Shown here one piece after another: positions 10,101-17,752 of a stretch of 64,000 bases of DNA (position 1 is its first letter; the number at the start of each line of letters is the position of its first letter). Position numbers and translations under genes: made by a program. The notes under the pieces were generated by a model. The model made no database searches. It worked only from the letters and a program-made list of their open reading frames with translations, and was not told the origin of the DNA. The stretch is from Magnetococcales bacterium WMHbinv6 (GTDB lineage: Bacteria > Pseudomonadota > Magnetococcia > Magnetococcales > Magnetaquicoccaceae), in contig PDZV01000001.1 of NCBI GenBank assembly GCA_002753135.1, positions 179,429-243,428 on the forward strand, written 5' to 3'.

Positions 10101-10794
10101 CTTTAGCCAACATGGCCTCTCGTTCACCCATTTGGCCGCCCAAGGACCAGCCCAAACCGAGGATAAGCCGAGATCCGGTGGGTAGTTGCGCAGGGATGGG
10201 GCTCCTGAACAGCCGAGTGATTTGATCAATCCAAACGGGGTTCAACCGCACCACTTCGTCGAATTCATCGAGAATGATGACCGCTCGCAGGCCAGGAAAA
10301 TGGTTTCTAGTAATGACGCTGAACAGTTCCAGAAAGATCTGGGTGTCGGTTTCGGGCTTTTCGGTTTGGCTGCCAGAGTAGGCATAAGCCCGGGTATATC
10401 TGCCAAGCACATCCGCTTTTCTTTCAATTGCAATCAGAATTTGCCCCAAAACCAGCCGCCCGATGGGTTCAAAGGAATGGCATCCATCAGGGGCAGGATT
10501 GGCGTCACGGCAATCCACATAGACGAGGAAAAAATCGCCATCATCATCTTTTCCTAATGTTTCCAATATTTTGAGAAAAAGTGATGTTTTTCCGATGCGA
10601 CGCGGACCGGTTACCATGCCGATGGAGGGACGATCAGAATCCGGGGCTCTGATAATTGCCAGGAGGGATTCGAATTCCGCCTCCCGGTCAATAAACAGAT
10701 TTCCCTTCGCCTCTGTGCCGATTACACAGGGGGAGAAAGCGTGAAGCCGTGGACCAGGAGAACGGATCATCTTATTAATCATTTTTGAGAACAT
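4156..10794 (-). CDS. Giant STAND-like ATPase / pseudokinase / SF1 helicase fusion, putative defence protein
   Basis: This 2212-residue protein has three recognisable parts. The N-terminus is an AAA/STAND-type NTPase with Walker A TGPRRIGKTS near residues 63-71 and Walker B AVIILDEFDE near 175. A protein-kinase-like domain lies around 1000-1220 (LHRFIRPDSIFI, LGFFEMS, YYVAPEAL, then GVDIYGLGLVLFECL). Its HRD Asp is replaced by Phe and its DFG reads GFF, so it should be a pseudokinase. The C-terminus (about 1600-2190) is a Dna2/NAM7/Upf1-type SF1 helicase: Walker A GPPGTGKTT near 1650, FEEAARGH in place of DEAx, GDHHQLPPFG, QWRMHSTIG, VDSFQGRQADIV and LSRAERLLIVVG. A helicase fused to a kinase-like domain recalls Mokosh MkoA. 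The start at 10794 lies 8 nt after the previous gene's stop; a longer frame starting at 10959 overlaps that gene and reads its repeats. Confidence 0.75.
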   Translation of the reverse strand: MFSKMINKMIRSPGPRLHAFSPCVIGTEAKGNLFIDREAEFESLLAIIRAPDSDRPSIGMVTGPRRIGKTSLFLKILETLGKDDDGDFFLVYVDCRDANPAPDGCHSFEPIGRLVLGQILIAIERKADVLGRYTRAYAYSGSQTEKPETDTQIFLELFSVITRNHFPGLRAVIILDEFDEVVRLNPVWIDQITRLFRSPIPAQLPTGSRLILGLGWSLGGQMGEREAMLAKATERFADLSPFSQSDTTHALRTPMQDAYDWEPEALSAGWEAVQGYPLAVNCLVNAIHRQRYNDPESYRNPEYSRGTLWGWLGDLIRRPSTGPKPFKPVTAVEVRAVQSSAFQQAWIGAFVHPWNQLSRLQKGWAWALANLQTQDPKRDFFSDEISDKLQEAVAHYPIHKSRMVADLKRCDLVQGAINGMTTSQLVVKREHADAISYRLSIPLLAWYLSGLNLPDLLGFQLVEKEGLETRLTEVAAALRIETADEETWRQFKELQDDSRLSTPTYLQWITIAAEHRPDQALAAARELANNAPNAKHVSETYLTLLYRALLQAEKHGRMEEVANLQAELRERAWIVEVREVRLYLKNLAIRNLTRVLEEMPETSWREQLLQLQRTEPLLWPTIALRAYTAQLRIVESSQWFAERWQRRETLVRCFFPELLLAIDQEAQTANQRLTQISTQLEKMSQKRTRQDRPNNSTQIQELHNAKRDCLEWLKELQTHREHLYAETLHWLDVLSDPRHGADTGNFPARALMDVRDQLPPGANKEALNTLVRERLGKVLPSLLCNRPQEAEAAWRLKVMGTPADAIVKATKEFIDNLDETLLRTDNQDFNNFFNLFGVLCQLYKLVFEQIDTFAESDQESLGKLAVEQIRYLFENLTPISPDNQYATSDYRQAWNDWNVLLTGRERLWHPRPRMHPEGDAPGLQGGWRKNLCETLSKIRSDKFLQEPLTGTQQHIFEESALKEEDRQAARKAISNDLEIITPISWSLLPGFKLDSVRAYLVTTRGQQLTMRVYGLAGGSETSRGLLQSIWAAERRVLDHLSTRSSGKALIRLHQAAFSHDGRRLFLLSEHTKHGTLRSMLDQGRIGLLAPGNRKHLWRHLGYVLTAVANMHQRYFLHRFIRPDSIFISGGSEIEKSNPLLKLGFFEMSLYLHAAVNCQAEQMALPVDYYVAPEALRSWREESERVRGEGFGVDIYGLGLVLFECLVRRLDSGERHEATSLGHYSYDDHKRWVTRRHEEVQNAVDAGDLTANEADVIKSMLVFDHTQRVSDLDPVLEQVRRFARFDGDLVAEFNDKPPLGFLNLNPDHAYNILNVLHKAHPELRPTEHLSPDAVRNHWLNIIMAQLKNALVFKDSASTPQKPAILLQGTKCLFRAEPYTTGVGNSQTSRHDFAYITLAFISHRPVGEPLMKLTGGVALRGFDPSVIPELRGEDNQSWKPLFELVQHEENELNPAQLRFWKLLGLTADLEKELQESFIIDCDVEALPNQDGFRRIRIKQNMLRSSERKVGEQDLLDMVERNRSHSDNRFIFSHSQDPMRFHDREAYSWYVENLEKDAVILRQQLVGEGPSLGRQGFLRPVSVELMQPLFQRRQRVLQDIYQDPYLLESVLVRHHIKSPRLGVIAREPFIKPLDKAKKDLVQSCLDQRPIFCVQGPPGTGKTTFAAELVLQVLAENPSARILVTSQGHDPLNNLLERIENALPDFTANQEVAWAGFQKPIRVRLAHAQRSEASELLQKFSPEEQARACLEKARNWRPNQLSQRRQVADEDILQAWAEWVNTELKEGVSAHFVDAFVQSANLVYATSNDNRLDSLSDQNFDLVIFEEAARGHPLELLGTMRMARWWVLIGDHHQLPPFGIKEMFALLERRKEAFLRQQTAAAYGLTPERDAQEASSFPLELLAGTSAASANRDDDSTYSTVGELVDDTRYWLRLFERAYENNAVLRPRRAGMLDTQWRMHSTIGTLVSQAFYQGKLQNPPLDELESFDAKKRHDMPAGSRYRFWPGTVVWLDIPRIDDTELSESDRLNMGEKAAKGGGYVNRYECRVLHDFLSAQLGFLRLGGYRHQSRKMVIIAPYRAQVSMFRQHFANWDNPFTGPLGKRVFTVDSFQGRQADIVAVSLTRNNSSDGGINQRLGFLQDPSRATVMLSRAERLLIVVGCSRQINPGATKGRWTQKRLPDLPGDAADAENQLWRFFQLCYEMDAVIDARDVVRSYH

Positions 10795-10801
10795 CCCTGG
10801 C

Positions 10802-11887
10802 TCATCTCGATTCCAAGGGCGACACAGTGGCGGGCAAACTCTGCCAGGTTCCACTTCCAACGCATGCTTTCCTGGGCAACACGGAGGCGGGCAGACTCTG
10901 CCAGATTCCAGCGACCTCCAACGCCTGCCTGCACAATACCTCTTGTTCTCGATCATCATCCGTCAAAGTGGTATTACTGAGTCGTGCTTTGACTATCGTT
11001 TGGCAACACGGGAGCAGTCCGTCCAATATCTCATTGCCAACCTCTTCTCTGATCCCATTTAAGATAGCATCAATCGATGAGATGTCAGTTTTATTATTTA
11101 TTCTGCGAAGTGCCTTTTTAAGCACAAATGGCTCCATACGCTCTCGAAAACACGCTCTAAGATGATGCATCTGATCCGGATGCAAATGATTGTTTACGTA
11201 TTCAGTCACCCAATCGTCCCAGGCATGATTACACAGGTCCTTGGTGATGACTTCCACCCGGGACACCCCCGAGGCCATGTTGCCTGGATACCAATGAGAG
11301 TAGGGCGTGTTCGATAGAAGCAGCACGACATTATTGGTGTTTACCACAAAATCATTGAACCAGCTCACGATCTCTTTTGATAGCCCTTTATCATGAAAAA
11401 GAAAATGAGTGTTTACAACTACGATAAGAAATTTTCCACCTAATCCACTGGCAATGTTCTTGAAATCAGATTTGTTGGGCCCATCGCAAGACTTTGAGGC
11501 TTGATGTAGCAGAGTGGCAGAATTTAAATATCTTTCTCTTACTCCATTAATTATTCTAATAATCTCTTGCCAAAGAAAGTGTTTTTTGGCATGGACCCGC
11601 TTTATGGCACTGCAAAGACCGGAGGCAAGCATATTGCTGGCATTTGGCAGATCATCTGGCTTCTTGGTCAGTGTGATGGGCAGAACAGTCCAACCTTTAG
11701 GTGGTGACATCTGCAGCCAATCACAAAAGGATTCCGGATCTTCCCAGTAAACCATGGTGAGTTGGTATATATGGCCGTTGCGATCATCCGCACTAGCTAT
11801 GCTGTTGCACTTATCAATGACCGATTGATATTCCGTTACCCATGGGTGTGGACGCAAAAGAGGTTTTTTCTGTAGAAGAGGAATCAT
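10802..11887 (-). CDS. Unknown 361-residue protein, first gene of the helicase operon
   Basis: I do not recognise this protein. It begins MIPLLQKKPLLRPHP and has no visible Walker A. It contains a hydrophobic strand KFLIVVVNTHFLF followed by NVVLLLSNTPYSHWYPG, reminiscent of the Walker B and sensor strands of an inactive NTPase or of effector-associated proteins in STAND systems. The C-terminus contains two copies of a WQSLPA motif encoded by a 57-bp direct repeat. It lies 8 nt before the giant ATPase-helicase gene on the same strand, so the products are likely made together, possibly as adaptor and sensor. GC content is lower here than in the magnetosome region, consistent with acquired DNA. 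Confidence 0.55.
   Translation of the reverse strand: MIPLLQKKPLLRPHPWVTEYQSVIDKCNSIASADDRNGHIYQLTMVYWEDPESFCDWLQMSPPKGWTVLPITLTKKPDDLPNASNMLASGLCSAIKRVHAKKHFLWQEIIRIINGVRERYLNSATLLHQASKSCDGPNKSDFKNIASGLGGKFLIVVVNTHFLFHDKGLSKEIVSWFNDFVVNTNNVVLLLSNTPYSHWYPGNMASGVSRVEVITKDLCNHAWDDWVTEYVNNHLHPDQMHHLRACFRERMEPFVLKKALRRINNKTDISSIDAILNGIREEVGNEILDGLLPCCQTIVKARLSNTTLTDDDREQEVLCRQALEVAGIWQSLPASVLPRKACVGSGTWQSLPATVSPLESR
10829..10942 (-). repeat. Two imperfect 57-bp direct repeats at a gene end
   Basis: Units 10829-10885 and 10886-10942 begin GGCGGGCAAACTCTGCCAGG and GGCGGGCAGACTCTGCCAGA. The period is 57 bp (19 codons), so the repeat stays in frame within the 361-residue gene and encodes WQSLPA twice. 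Expansion here could extend or change the C-terminus just upstream of the helicase start. Confidence 0.7.
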
Positions 11888-12107
11888 TGTAAGTGCCTCA
11901 ATTTGTGAAGTGTTCGTAGATGGAGTTACAAAAACTGTGTCGGTTCATCGTAACTTAGGTTTTGGGAAGATTCCGTTATCCATAAATTGCCGACACCTTC
12001 GCGGGGACTCTGTCCCCAGGCCGCTTGTACCACTCAAACACATCTCGCCCGACCGATGCGGCGGGGAACGGCCCCCCTGGTATCACTAAAATTAGAGGCT
12101 ATTGGCT

Positions 12108-14048
12108 TCATTCCCGACGCCACGATTGGGGAATGAGCGCGATGCCGTCGCGCCAACGATCGGCGATCGAATCTCTGAACCAGTCATCGAGCAGCTCAAC
12201 ATGATCAACTACGATAATCTGCATGTCAGGTTTAAGACCGCCACAAAATTCATAGAGCAACCTGAAAAGCTGACGCACGGCAACCTGATCCTCGTCAGGG
12301 AGACCGTCGATTCGTCCCCCTTCGTCCCGCTCGCGAGGATAGTGCGCCTGTGAAGGTTGGTCTAACATCAGGAAACCGGGCACGGGCCGACCCCGCCGAC
12401 GGAAGAGTTTGTGCAGGCTGAGATGCGCGGCAACATGGTAGCCAACCCAATTTTCACCGCTGCCCATCTGCGCGAGGGCAAGCGGACCATCGTCGGTATC
12501 AGAGACCACCGTAAGGTGCTTGAGATCGAGTCGAAGCGGGTTTTCGCCGTGCTCAAGCCCCAACTGTGTAGCAAAACCGGTCAAGTCTCGTCCAACTAGA
12601 TTGAGAGCGGTTGCAAGCCGCTCCTGCGCCGCATCGTCATCGAGTGCGCTCTCCAGTTCATTGATTTCAGCGCGGAGCAGCCCAAGCCTTTGGGGCAGTT
12701 CGCTGTCCTCGGCAACCGCATCCGTATTCTCCAGATAATAAGCGATCCTTCCAGCAACGCGGGATTGTTCGGCAAACTGATGCTGTTCCATGCGTAGCCG
12801 TTCATTGTCCTGGATGCGCTTCGCGATGTCGGCCTGAACGGTACGAAGCTGCTCGTTAAGGCTTGCGCGCCGCGCATCCAATCCGGCGAGACGCTCCTGC
12901 AAACGCGGTGCGTCGCGGCGCACTGAACGAAGCTGTGTTTGTACATTGGCAAGCGAAGCCCGAATTTCAGAGACGGTCGGAACCGAAACAGCCAGATAGC
13001 TTGAGCACAAGGGACAAGTGTCACCATTATCCTCGTCCGAATCAGCAATCAGGCCAATAGAGGCAAGCCGCGCCTCCTGCTCACGCGCCTCGGTCTCGAA
13101 TTCCCAGGCTTCTTGACGCAGTCGCCCTATATCTGCACTTTCCTCACGCAGGTCCTGTAGCTGTCGAAGCAAGGCATGCCGCCGCTCATCGAGCATTGTA
13201 AGATCGGCCTCGGGATCATCAATGACAGAAAACACCATCGGTTGAGGCACTATTGCCAGACGCAGGGTTGCAAGCACTCCGTTCACATCATCCTCCAGTC
13301 CGCCCGTGATCAGGCCGGAACGCCGAGCCTCAAATAACAGGGCACGGGCCGCACTGGACGTATCGCGCGTGATCGCCTGCGCTTCGGCGTACTCGCGCTC
13401 GAGCCTGCGCAGTCGTGTCCGCGCGTCCTGATAGCGCTTGAGCGTGAGAAAATGACCTTCATCGATCGCACCGAGGAAGTAAGGAAGCGCATCGCGAATA
13501 GCTGGAGGGAAGAACTGCTCTCCTTGCCGGTGAAACAGTAGCCTACGATTTGCGATCTCATCAGAGGCTTGCAGGCAGAATAGGATGGCATGCCGGGAAG
13601 AAGCTTCGAGCGACTGGCGTGTCGAGCCTTCTTCCGGCACATGGATGTTTTCGGATATGCCAATCGTGGCCGATATCTGCGTCTTCAGACCATCGGCGGT
13701 GATGTTTTTGTAAAAACCGCCTGGACTGCCGGGCAGTTCTTCGACCCCCCGCGCAAAATAGATCTCATCACTCGCCCGGCCAGCCGGTCCGGGGTTTTTC
13801 CTCGCGATTAATATGCCCTCGCCGTCCTTGTCAAAATGAACGGCAAACCACGAAACGCCCTTGCGGATTTCCCCTTCGGGGACTGTGCACTCAGTCCTGC
13901 CCCAGCAATAATCCACGATGTCCAGAAGAGCGGACTTTCCTGTTTGCGATGCACCAGTGACGATGTTGAGCGTGCCGAGTCTGAATGTAACATCGCGGCG
14001 TTCAGCGTCACGCGAATACACAGAAATCGAGCGTATTTGAAGCGTCAT
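12108..14048 (-). CDS. ABC-3C system ATPase, DUF3732-like, coiled-coil ABC/Rad50-type
   Basis: This is the ATPase component of an ABC three-component system, a predicted conflict system against phages and plasmids. It opens with the DUF3732-type N-terminus (IRSISVYSRDAERRDVTFRLG) and Walker A VTGASQTGKSALLDIVDYCWG near residues 31-50. Long coiled-coil arms (about 250-480) carry a CPLCSSYL zinc-hook-like pair near 350. Near the C-terminus are GSGENWVGYHVAAHLSLH (signature region) and PGFLMLDQPSQAHYP (Walker B). It overlaps the middle-component stop by 4 nt (ATGA), so the two are translationally coupled. The 646-residue length fits the family. Confidence 0.85.
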   Translation of the reverse strand: MTLQIRSISVYSRDAERRDVTFRLGTLNIVTGASQTGKSALLDIVDYCWGRTECTVPEGEIRKGVSWFAVHFDKDGEGILIARKNPGPAGRASDEIYFARGVEELPGSPGGFYKNITADGLKTQISATIGISENIHVPEEGSTRQSLEASSRHAILFCLQASDEIANRRLLFHRQGEQFFPPAIRDALPYFLGAIDEGHFLTLKRYQDARTRLRRLEREYAEAQAITRDTSSAARALLFEARRSGLITGGLEDDVNGVLATLRLAIVPQPMVFSVIDDPEADLTMLDERRHALLRQLQDLREESADIGRLRQEAWEFETEAREQEARLASIGLIADSDEDNGDTCPLCSSYLAVSVPTVSEIRASLANVQTQLRSVRRDAPRLQERLAGLDARRASLNEQLRTVQADIAKRIQDNERLRMEQHQFAEQSRVAGRIAYYLENTDAVAEDSELPQRLGLLRAEINELESALDDDAAQERLATALNLVGRDLTGFATQLGLEHGENPLRLDLKHLTVVSDTDDGPLALAQMGSGENWVGYHVAAHLSLHKLFRRRGRPVPGFLMLDQPSQAHYPRERDEGGRIDGLPDEDQVAVRQLFRLLYEFCGGLKPDMQIIVVDHVELLDDWFRDSIADRWRDGIALIPQSWRRE

Positions 14049-14560
14049 GGCGCAACCCCCATACCCTGCAAAATAGAAGCCTGCGTGCCCTGACCAGCAA
14101 ACCAGCGACCAAGCAACCCAGCGGCACTGCGCGCTGCGCTTACATCCTCGGTCGTTATGACAGGCTTCGCATTCAGGCGGACGGGTTTTGCACCGGGTAC
14201 GAGACCGCCGCCATCAATCGCGAGAAGTTGGTAGCGAATGGCAAAAAGCAGTGCCTCACGCGTCACAGGCCGAAGTCGCTTGACGCTGCTTGGCAACTCC
14301 ACCAGTAGCGCGCCATGTTCCACGACCCAGGTGGCAAACGCGGTATTTGCCCGCCCCGGCAGGGAGTCGCACATCGGCCTGTGCAGCGTCAAAGGAAGGA
14401 CGAGGAACGCTATCGCCATGTTGAGCGCAGACAAGCGCATTCGCTGATACTCGCAAACGGTACGCCCGATAAGTTCGCCGCAGAATGCCGGATTGAAAAT
14501 TCGGGCCTCCTCTGGAGGACGCTCTGCCCATGCGATGCTCCAACACGTTTTATCCGCCAT
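14045..14560 (-). CDS. ABC-3C system middle component
   Basis: This small middle component of ABC-3C systems is thought to bridge the ATPase and the effector. The family-typical opening is WAERPPEEARIFNPAFCGEL, followed by a helical region LSALNMAIAFLVLPLTLHRP. I chose ATG 14560 (MADKTCW), which has GGAGG five bases upstream. Longer starts overlap the effector gene further and lack a ribosome-binding site. The gene overlaps the end of the effector gene by 11 nt and the ATPase start by 4 nt, so the order is effector, middle component, ATPase in one operon. Confidence 0.8.
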   Translation of the reverse strand: MADKTCWSIAWAERPPEEARIFNPAFCGELIGRTVCEYQRMRLSALNMAIAFLVLPLTLHRPMCDSLPGRANTAFATWVVEHGALLVELPSSVKRLRPVTREALLFAIRYQLLAIDGGGLVPGAKPVRLNAKPVITTEDVSAARSAAGLLGRWFAGQGTQASILQGMGVAP

Positions 14561-15764
14561 TGGAACCTCCATCTCTGTTGTCGACGTGCAGGATCTGGAA
14601 GTCACGATGCCAGCCCACCCGGAGATCATCAGACAGGATGTGGTAGGAGCCGACGTTCAGGAAGCGACTGACCGTGGCCCGTATAGGAAATCGCGCGTCT
14701 GTTTCAACCCAGCCATAGAGGTTTTGTCCTGCGTTGCACAGTGCCGATTCCGAGCAACCCTCGGCAAGACTATCACACATCTGCGCAAAACGCGGCTGCC
14801 ATTCCTCAATGAGGGTTTTCTCGAAACGCCCAACCTCGCCGTCGAAAAGAAGAAGCTGTCGTGCCCACCGTGATCGCTGCACCGAGGCCCGGTAAAAATC
14901 ACGCTTCGCAAATTGCAGACGGTTCGTACCGATACCGATCGCCTGGAGCTGGCGCACGAAACGCATCTCATCCAGCGTATCGAGTTCGGCTTGTGTCGGA
15001 TCGACATGCTCCATGTCGAGCGGCAGCGCGTCGCGCCTAATGCTGTCGCGGACGTCATCGAGCTTCTGCTCAACCTCAAGCACCGAAATGGTGCCGGGCG
15101 TCTTGGCCTGAAGCGCAGCGCAAATGCGGGGCCACCACCAGCCTTCAAGCTGCTCACGTGCGAGAACCGCCTTGCCACGCGGCGCGATCATGCGCAGCCG
15201 CTCTTCGATTAACACCACCCCTATTTCGTCTATGTGCGGCGCACGATCGATAATCTCGATGGCACTGACAAGGGACTTGCGGATGTCTGGCGTCAGCACT
15301 GAAAACGCGGCTATCGACTTTGCAAGGTCAGCGTTTTTGGATGCTGTGCCAGCTGCCATCAATATGGCTTCGGCCTTGGCGGGATCGCGGACACCCACAC
15401 CAGCAGGGCGGAGATATGATGCCGCCGAACCATCTGGAGCCTGCGCAGTCGTGACCAGCGCAAAGCGTGTCCGACCGGGAAGTGAAGGATCGTCCTTGGT
15501 TGCCTCAGACCATATGCGCAACGTCTTCCAAAGATCAACGCTGCTGTCCGTCAGGTCGCCGCATTTCTCGATATGATGCTTGGTCTGAAGAAACTCCAGC
15601 GCGCTGCCGTTTTTCTCAAAAGAAACATCGTCAAGTTTCTCGACAGCGACGTCAATACCCGAATCCTTATAGGCGTAACGGAGAACCTCGGCGAGAGCGA
15701 GACGGGCCTGATAAAAATACCCAGCGGCAGATTGCGCTGCACTATGGATGGGCTTTGCGTCCAT
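14550..15764 (-). CDS. ABC-3C system effector-type component (dsDNA endonuclease-like N-terminus)
   Basis: This is the first gene of the ABC-3C operon. The N-terminus HSAAQSAAGYFYQARLALAE and the following EKLDDVSFEKNGSALEFLQT then KHHIEKCGD match the start of nuclease-like ABC-3C effector subunits: the Asp/Glu followed by Q.KHH fits a PD-(D/E)XK-type core. The remainder is helical and ends with a module rich in Trp and aromatics (residues about 290-405) that probably contacts the middle component. Start ATG 15764 (MDAKPIH) has GAGGGGG just upstream. Nuclease function is inferred from the pattern only. Confidence 0.7.
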   Translation of the reverse strand: MDAKPIHSAAQSAAGYFYQARLALAEVLRYAYKDSGIDVAVEKLDDVSFEKNGSALEFLQTKHHIEKCGDLTDSSVDLWKTLRIWSEATKDDPSLPGRTRFALVTTAQAPDGSAASYLRPAGVGVRDPAKAEAILMAAGTASKNADLAKSIAAFSVLTPDIRKSLVSAIEIIDRAPHIDEIGVVLIEERLRMIAPRGKAVLAREQLEGWWWPRICAALQAKTPGTISVLEVEQKLDDVRDSIRRDALPLDMEHVDPTQAELDTLDEMRFVRQLQAIGIGTNRLQFAKRDFYRASVQRSRWARQLLLFDGEVGRFEKTLIEEWQPRFAQMCDSLAEGCSESALCNAGQNLYGWVETDARFPIRATVSRFLNVGSYHILSDDLRVGWHRDFQILHVDNRDGGSNGG

Positions 15765-16339
15765 ACCCCCCTCGTACGCCCTTATAGATCGGCGCATCAT
15801 CGCTCGTCGTTCTCAAACAAATCAGGTAGAGTCGAGAAATGGCGTGCCAACGGTTGGATAGGGTAGCTTGAGTCCACAGAGCTTTCACCGTGGGCTAAGC
15901 CCCTCTCCCACAGGTTACGTTCCCAGCCCCCGCCACATCGAACCAGACACACAGCTTTCCCGCAAATAAGGCAATACTGACAACCACTTCCCGGAATCTC
16001 TTCCCCCCACCCACACGCCGACCAAGCGCACCAACACAAGGGTGCCCCCACCCAATAGTGACTCAGGCAAACAGCGGACACGCGGCGACCGTGTGCAAAA
16101 TCAGTGAACCCACCGAAAAGCCGAGTCTATCAAACGAAACCAACCGATGTAAAACAAAAAACCCACACCATCCCCAAAAAATCAGACTTCAGTTCAACTC
16201 TCGCCTCCCAACCAACACCCCCATCTCAAACTCTGCCGGACTCCATTACAACTCCCGCCACCCAAGGAGGCCGAACTACAAAATTGGTATGTTGTGGATA
16301 AGTCCAACAAGATGCCAATTCCATTCAAAATAATGAAGT

Positions 16340-16383
16340 CCAAAAACCTGTTGACCTTCAAGGCCGAAGTCAACAGGTTTTGG
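16340..16383. repeat. Long inverted repeat in intergenic DNA
   Basis: The left arm CCAAAAACCTGTTGACCTTC (16340-16359) pairs with the right arm GAAGTCAACAGGTTTTGG (16366-16383) around a 6-nt loop, nearly perfectly over 18 bp. It is not next to any gene end. It may be a terminus or scar of a small mobile element (MITE-like) or a structured RNA. Confidence 0.65.
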
Positions 16384-16504
16384 AGAATATGGCAGCATGG
16401 AGAAGAGAAGGGGCGGTTTCCGGGGAGACTGGTACGGAAAACGGTCAACCCCGCCACAAAGCCACCCGCGCTAACATTTGGAAACATTGGAGTTTTTTTC
16501 TCAC

Positions 16505-16528
16505 AAAAAAGCCGTCCTTGCGGGCGGC
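16505..16528 (-). terminator. Intrinsic terminator downstream of the Rpn/DUF4351 gene
   Basis: On the minus strand the sequence reads GCCGCCC, loop GCAA, GGACGGC, then TTTTTT: a GC-rich stem with one G-U pair followed by a U run. It lies about 310 nt past the stop of the gene at 16838 and should end transcription coming from there. Confidence 0.65.
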
Positions 16529-16837
16529 CATTTTGTCAAGAACGACTTTCAAAACTTAAATGGTGGAGCATGTTTCTGCTCGTCGAACTTTTTCTCCAGC
16601 CATGCTGCAGTGCAGCACAGAGAATGATTTCGATGCCATCTTGGTCAGGCAAGTGATGAGCGGATTAAAATCAATTTGATATTCAATGACTTCTAAAATG
16701 CCGTCGAAATTTTCACGCTACTCCGAAAGTCAGCTTTGGACTCACTTCCGTTTGTCACTTGGGTACCAAGATTGACATCGGAATCTTCTGTTGCGAGATT
16801 TGCATACAAAATGGAGAATGCTGATTATCCACTGCCT

Positions 16838-17752
16838 TTACGACGGATCCGCCAGCACACTCTCCAACGTCGGAGCGTCCAGGATTCGGAGGCTCCAATT
16901 TTCCAAAGTTGCCAGATCAGCATCGGCTATTTTCTGGCTGGCCCATGGTGGCAGGTCGCCGAAGCGTTGTTGCAGTTGGCGGGTCAGAATAGCCGCTTCA
17001 CCTTCATGACGTCCCTTCTGCTCGCCATCCATCCTCTCTTGCAAAAACAACGGCCGCAACACATCGTTTTCCATCACATTAAACGTAAGAGCCATTTTTT
17101 CAGCCTCCTTTTTGACTTCTGTTTCCAATCGACGCAACCGGGACAGAATCACCAGCTTTGTCAACGCATCCGCCCTAGCCTTGTCAGGCAACTCACTGAT
17201 TCGACATAAAATTTCTCGAATGGTTTCATTCTGGTCACTCATCCGGCAGAGAATGGCCAGAATGTTTTCCTCCAGAAGAGGACTGGCCATCAACTCCCGA
17301 CAATCAATGTCGCGAATATCGACAAGGTCATATTGAAACGACAGCCGATCCTCCTCGATTCCCACCTGCTGATTCCATCTCGTATCCCCGACATAAAGCA
17401 ACTTCTGGCGGAGTACCTTATCTGGATACTGTTGCCGTATGAACGTGTGGTACATCAGCATCCGCCAATCCATATCCTCGGATTTGCTATTCAATTCCAC
17501 ATGGACTATTGAGCCATCCTCCATCAGAAAAACCAAATCAGGCACCCGTTTCTGGGTTGACGCAAACTCAACTGGTAAGATTGCGATAGCCTGCTGCCCA
17601 ACCAGCACATGCAGCAATCGCTGCGGTGGCTGTTTGAACAGATCCTTGAAGGTGGTATCGTACTGCGACCTGTTTTTATCTTTATCTTCCACTATGTTCC
17701 CAGTCAAATTCAGATATCGCGCAGGCCAGAGATAGCCATCTTGATCAGTCAA
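16838..17752 (-). CDS. Rpn/PD-(D/E)XK nuclease family protein with C-terminal DUF4351
   Basis: This is an Rpn-family (recombination-promoting nuclease, often annotated as putative transposase) protein of 304 residues. The N-terminal domain has SQYDTTFKDLFKQPPQRLL and the nuclease-type core VPDLVFLMEDGSIVHVELNS, where PD, then VELNSK, fit the PD-(D/E)XK pattern. It is followed by LYVGDTRWNQ. The C-terminus LTRQLQQRFGDLPPWASQKI and the following IADADLATLENWSLRILDAP is a DUF4351 module, common in cyanobacteria and magnetotactic bacteria. It is an isolated single gene followed by a terminator. Such genes spread as mobile families, and the role here is unknown. Confidence 0.8.
   Translation of the reverse strand: MTDQDGYLWPARYLNLTGNIVEDKDKNRSQYDTTFKDLFKQPPQRLLHVLVGQQAIAILPVEFASTQKRVPDLVFLMEDGSIVHVELNSKSEDMDWRMLMYHTFIRQQYPDKVLRQKLLYVGDTRWNQQVGIEEDRLSFQYDLVDIRDIDCRELMASPLLEENILAILCRMSDQNETIREILCRISELPDKARADALTKLVILSRLRRLETEVKKEAEKMALTFNVMENDVLRPLFLQERMDGEQKGRHEGEAAILTRQLQQRFGDLPPWASQKIADADLATLENWSLRILDAPTLESVLADPS

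Larger units (their letters stand above)
15765..16837. other. Gene-free stretch between ABC-3C and Rpn genes
   Basis: No convincing coding sequence was found in about 1.07 kb. The short open frames here have low-complexity or Cys/Trp-rich translations and no ribosome-binding sites. The stretch holds the long inverted repeat at 16340-16383 and the terminator at 16505-16528, and must contain the ABC-3C promoter, which I could not place. It could be decayed mobile DNA. Confidence 0.5.

Noticed and set aside
10795..10959. Upstream extension of the giant ATPase-helicase frame
   Set aside because: Overlaps the previous gene in another frame and translates its 57-bp repeat into Cys/Pro-rich sequence; ATG 10794 fits the operon better.
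15797..16081. 94-codon Cys/Trp-rich minus-strand frame before the ABC-3C operon
   Set aside because: Composition is unlike a real protein, there is no ribosome-binding site, and the stretch looks like decayed DNA.
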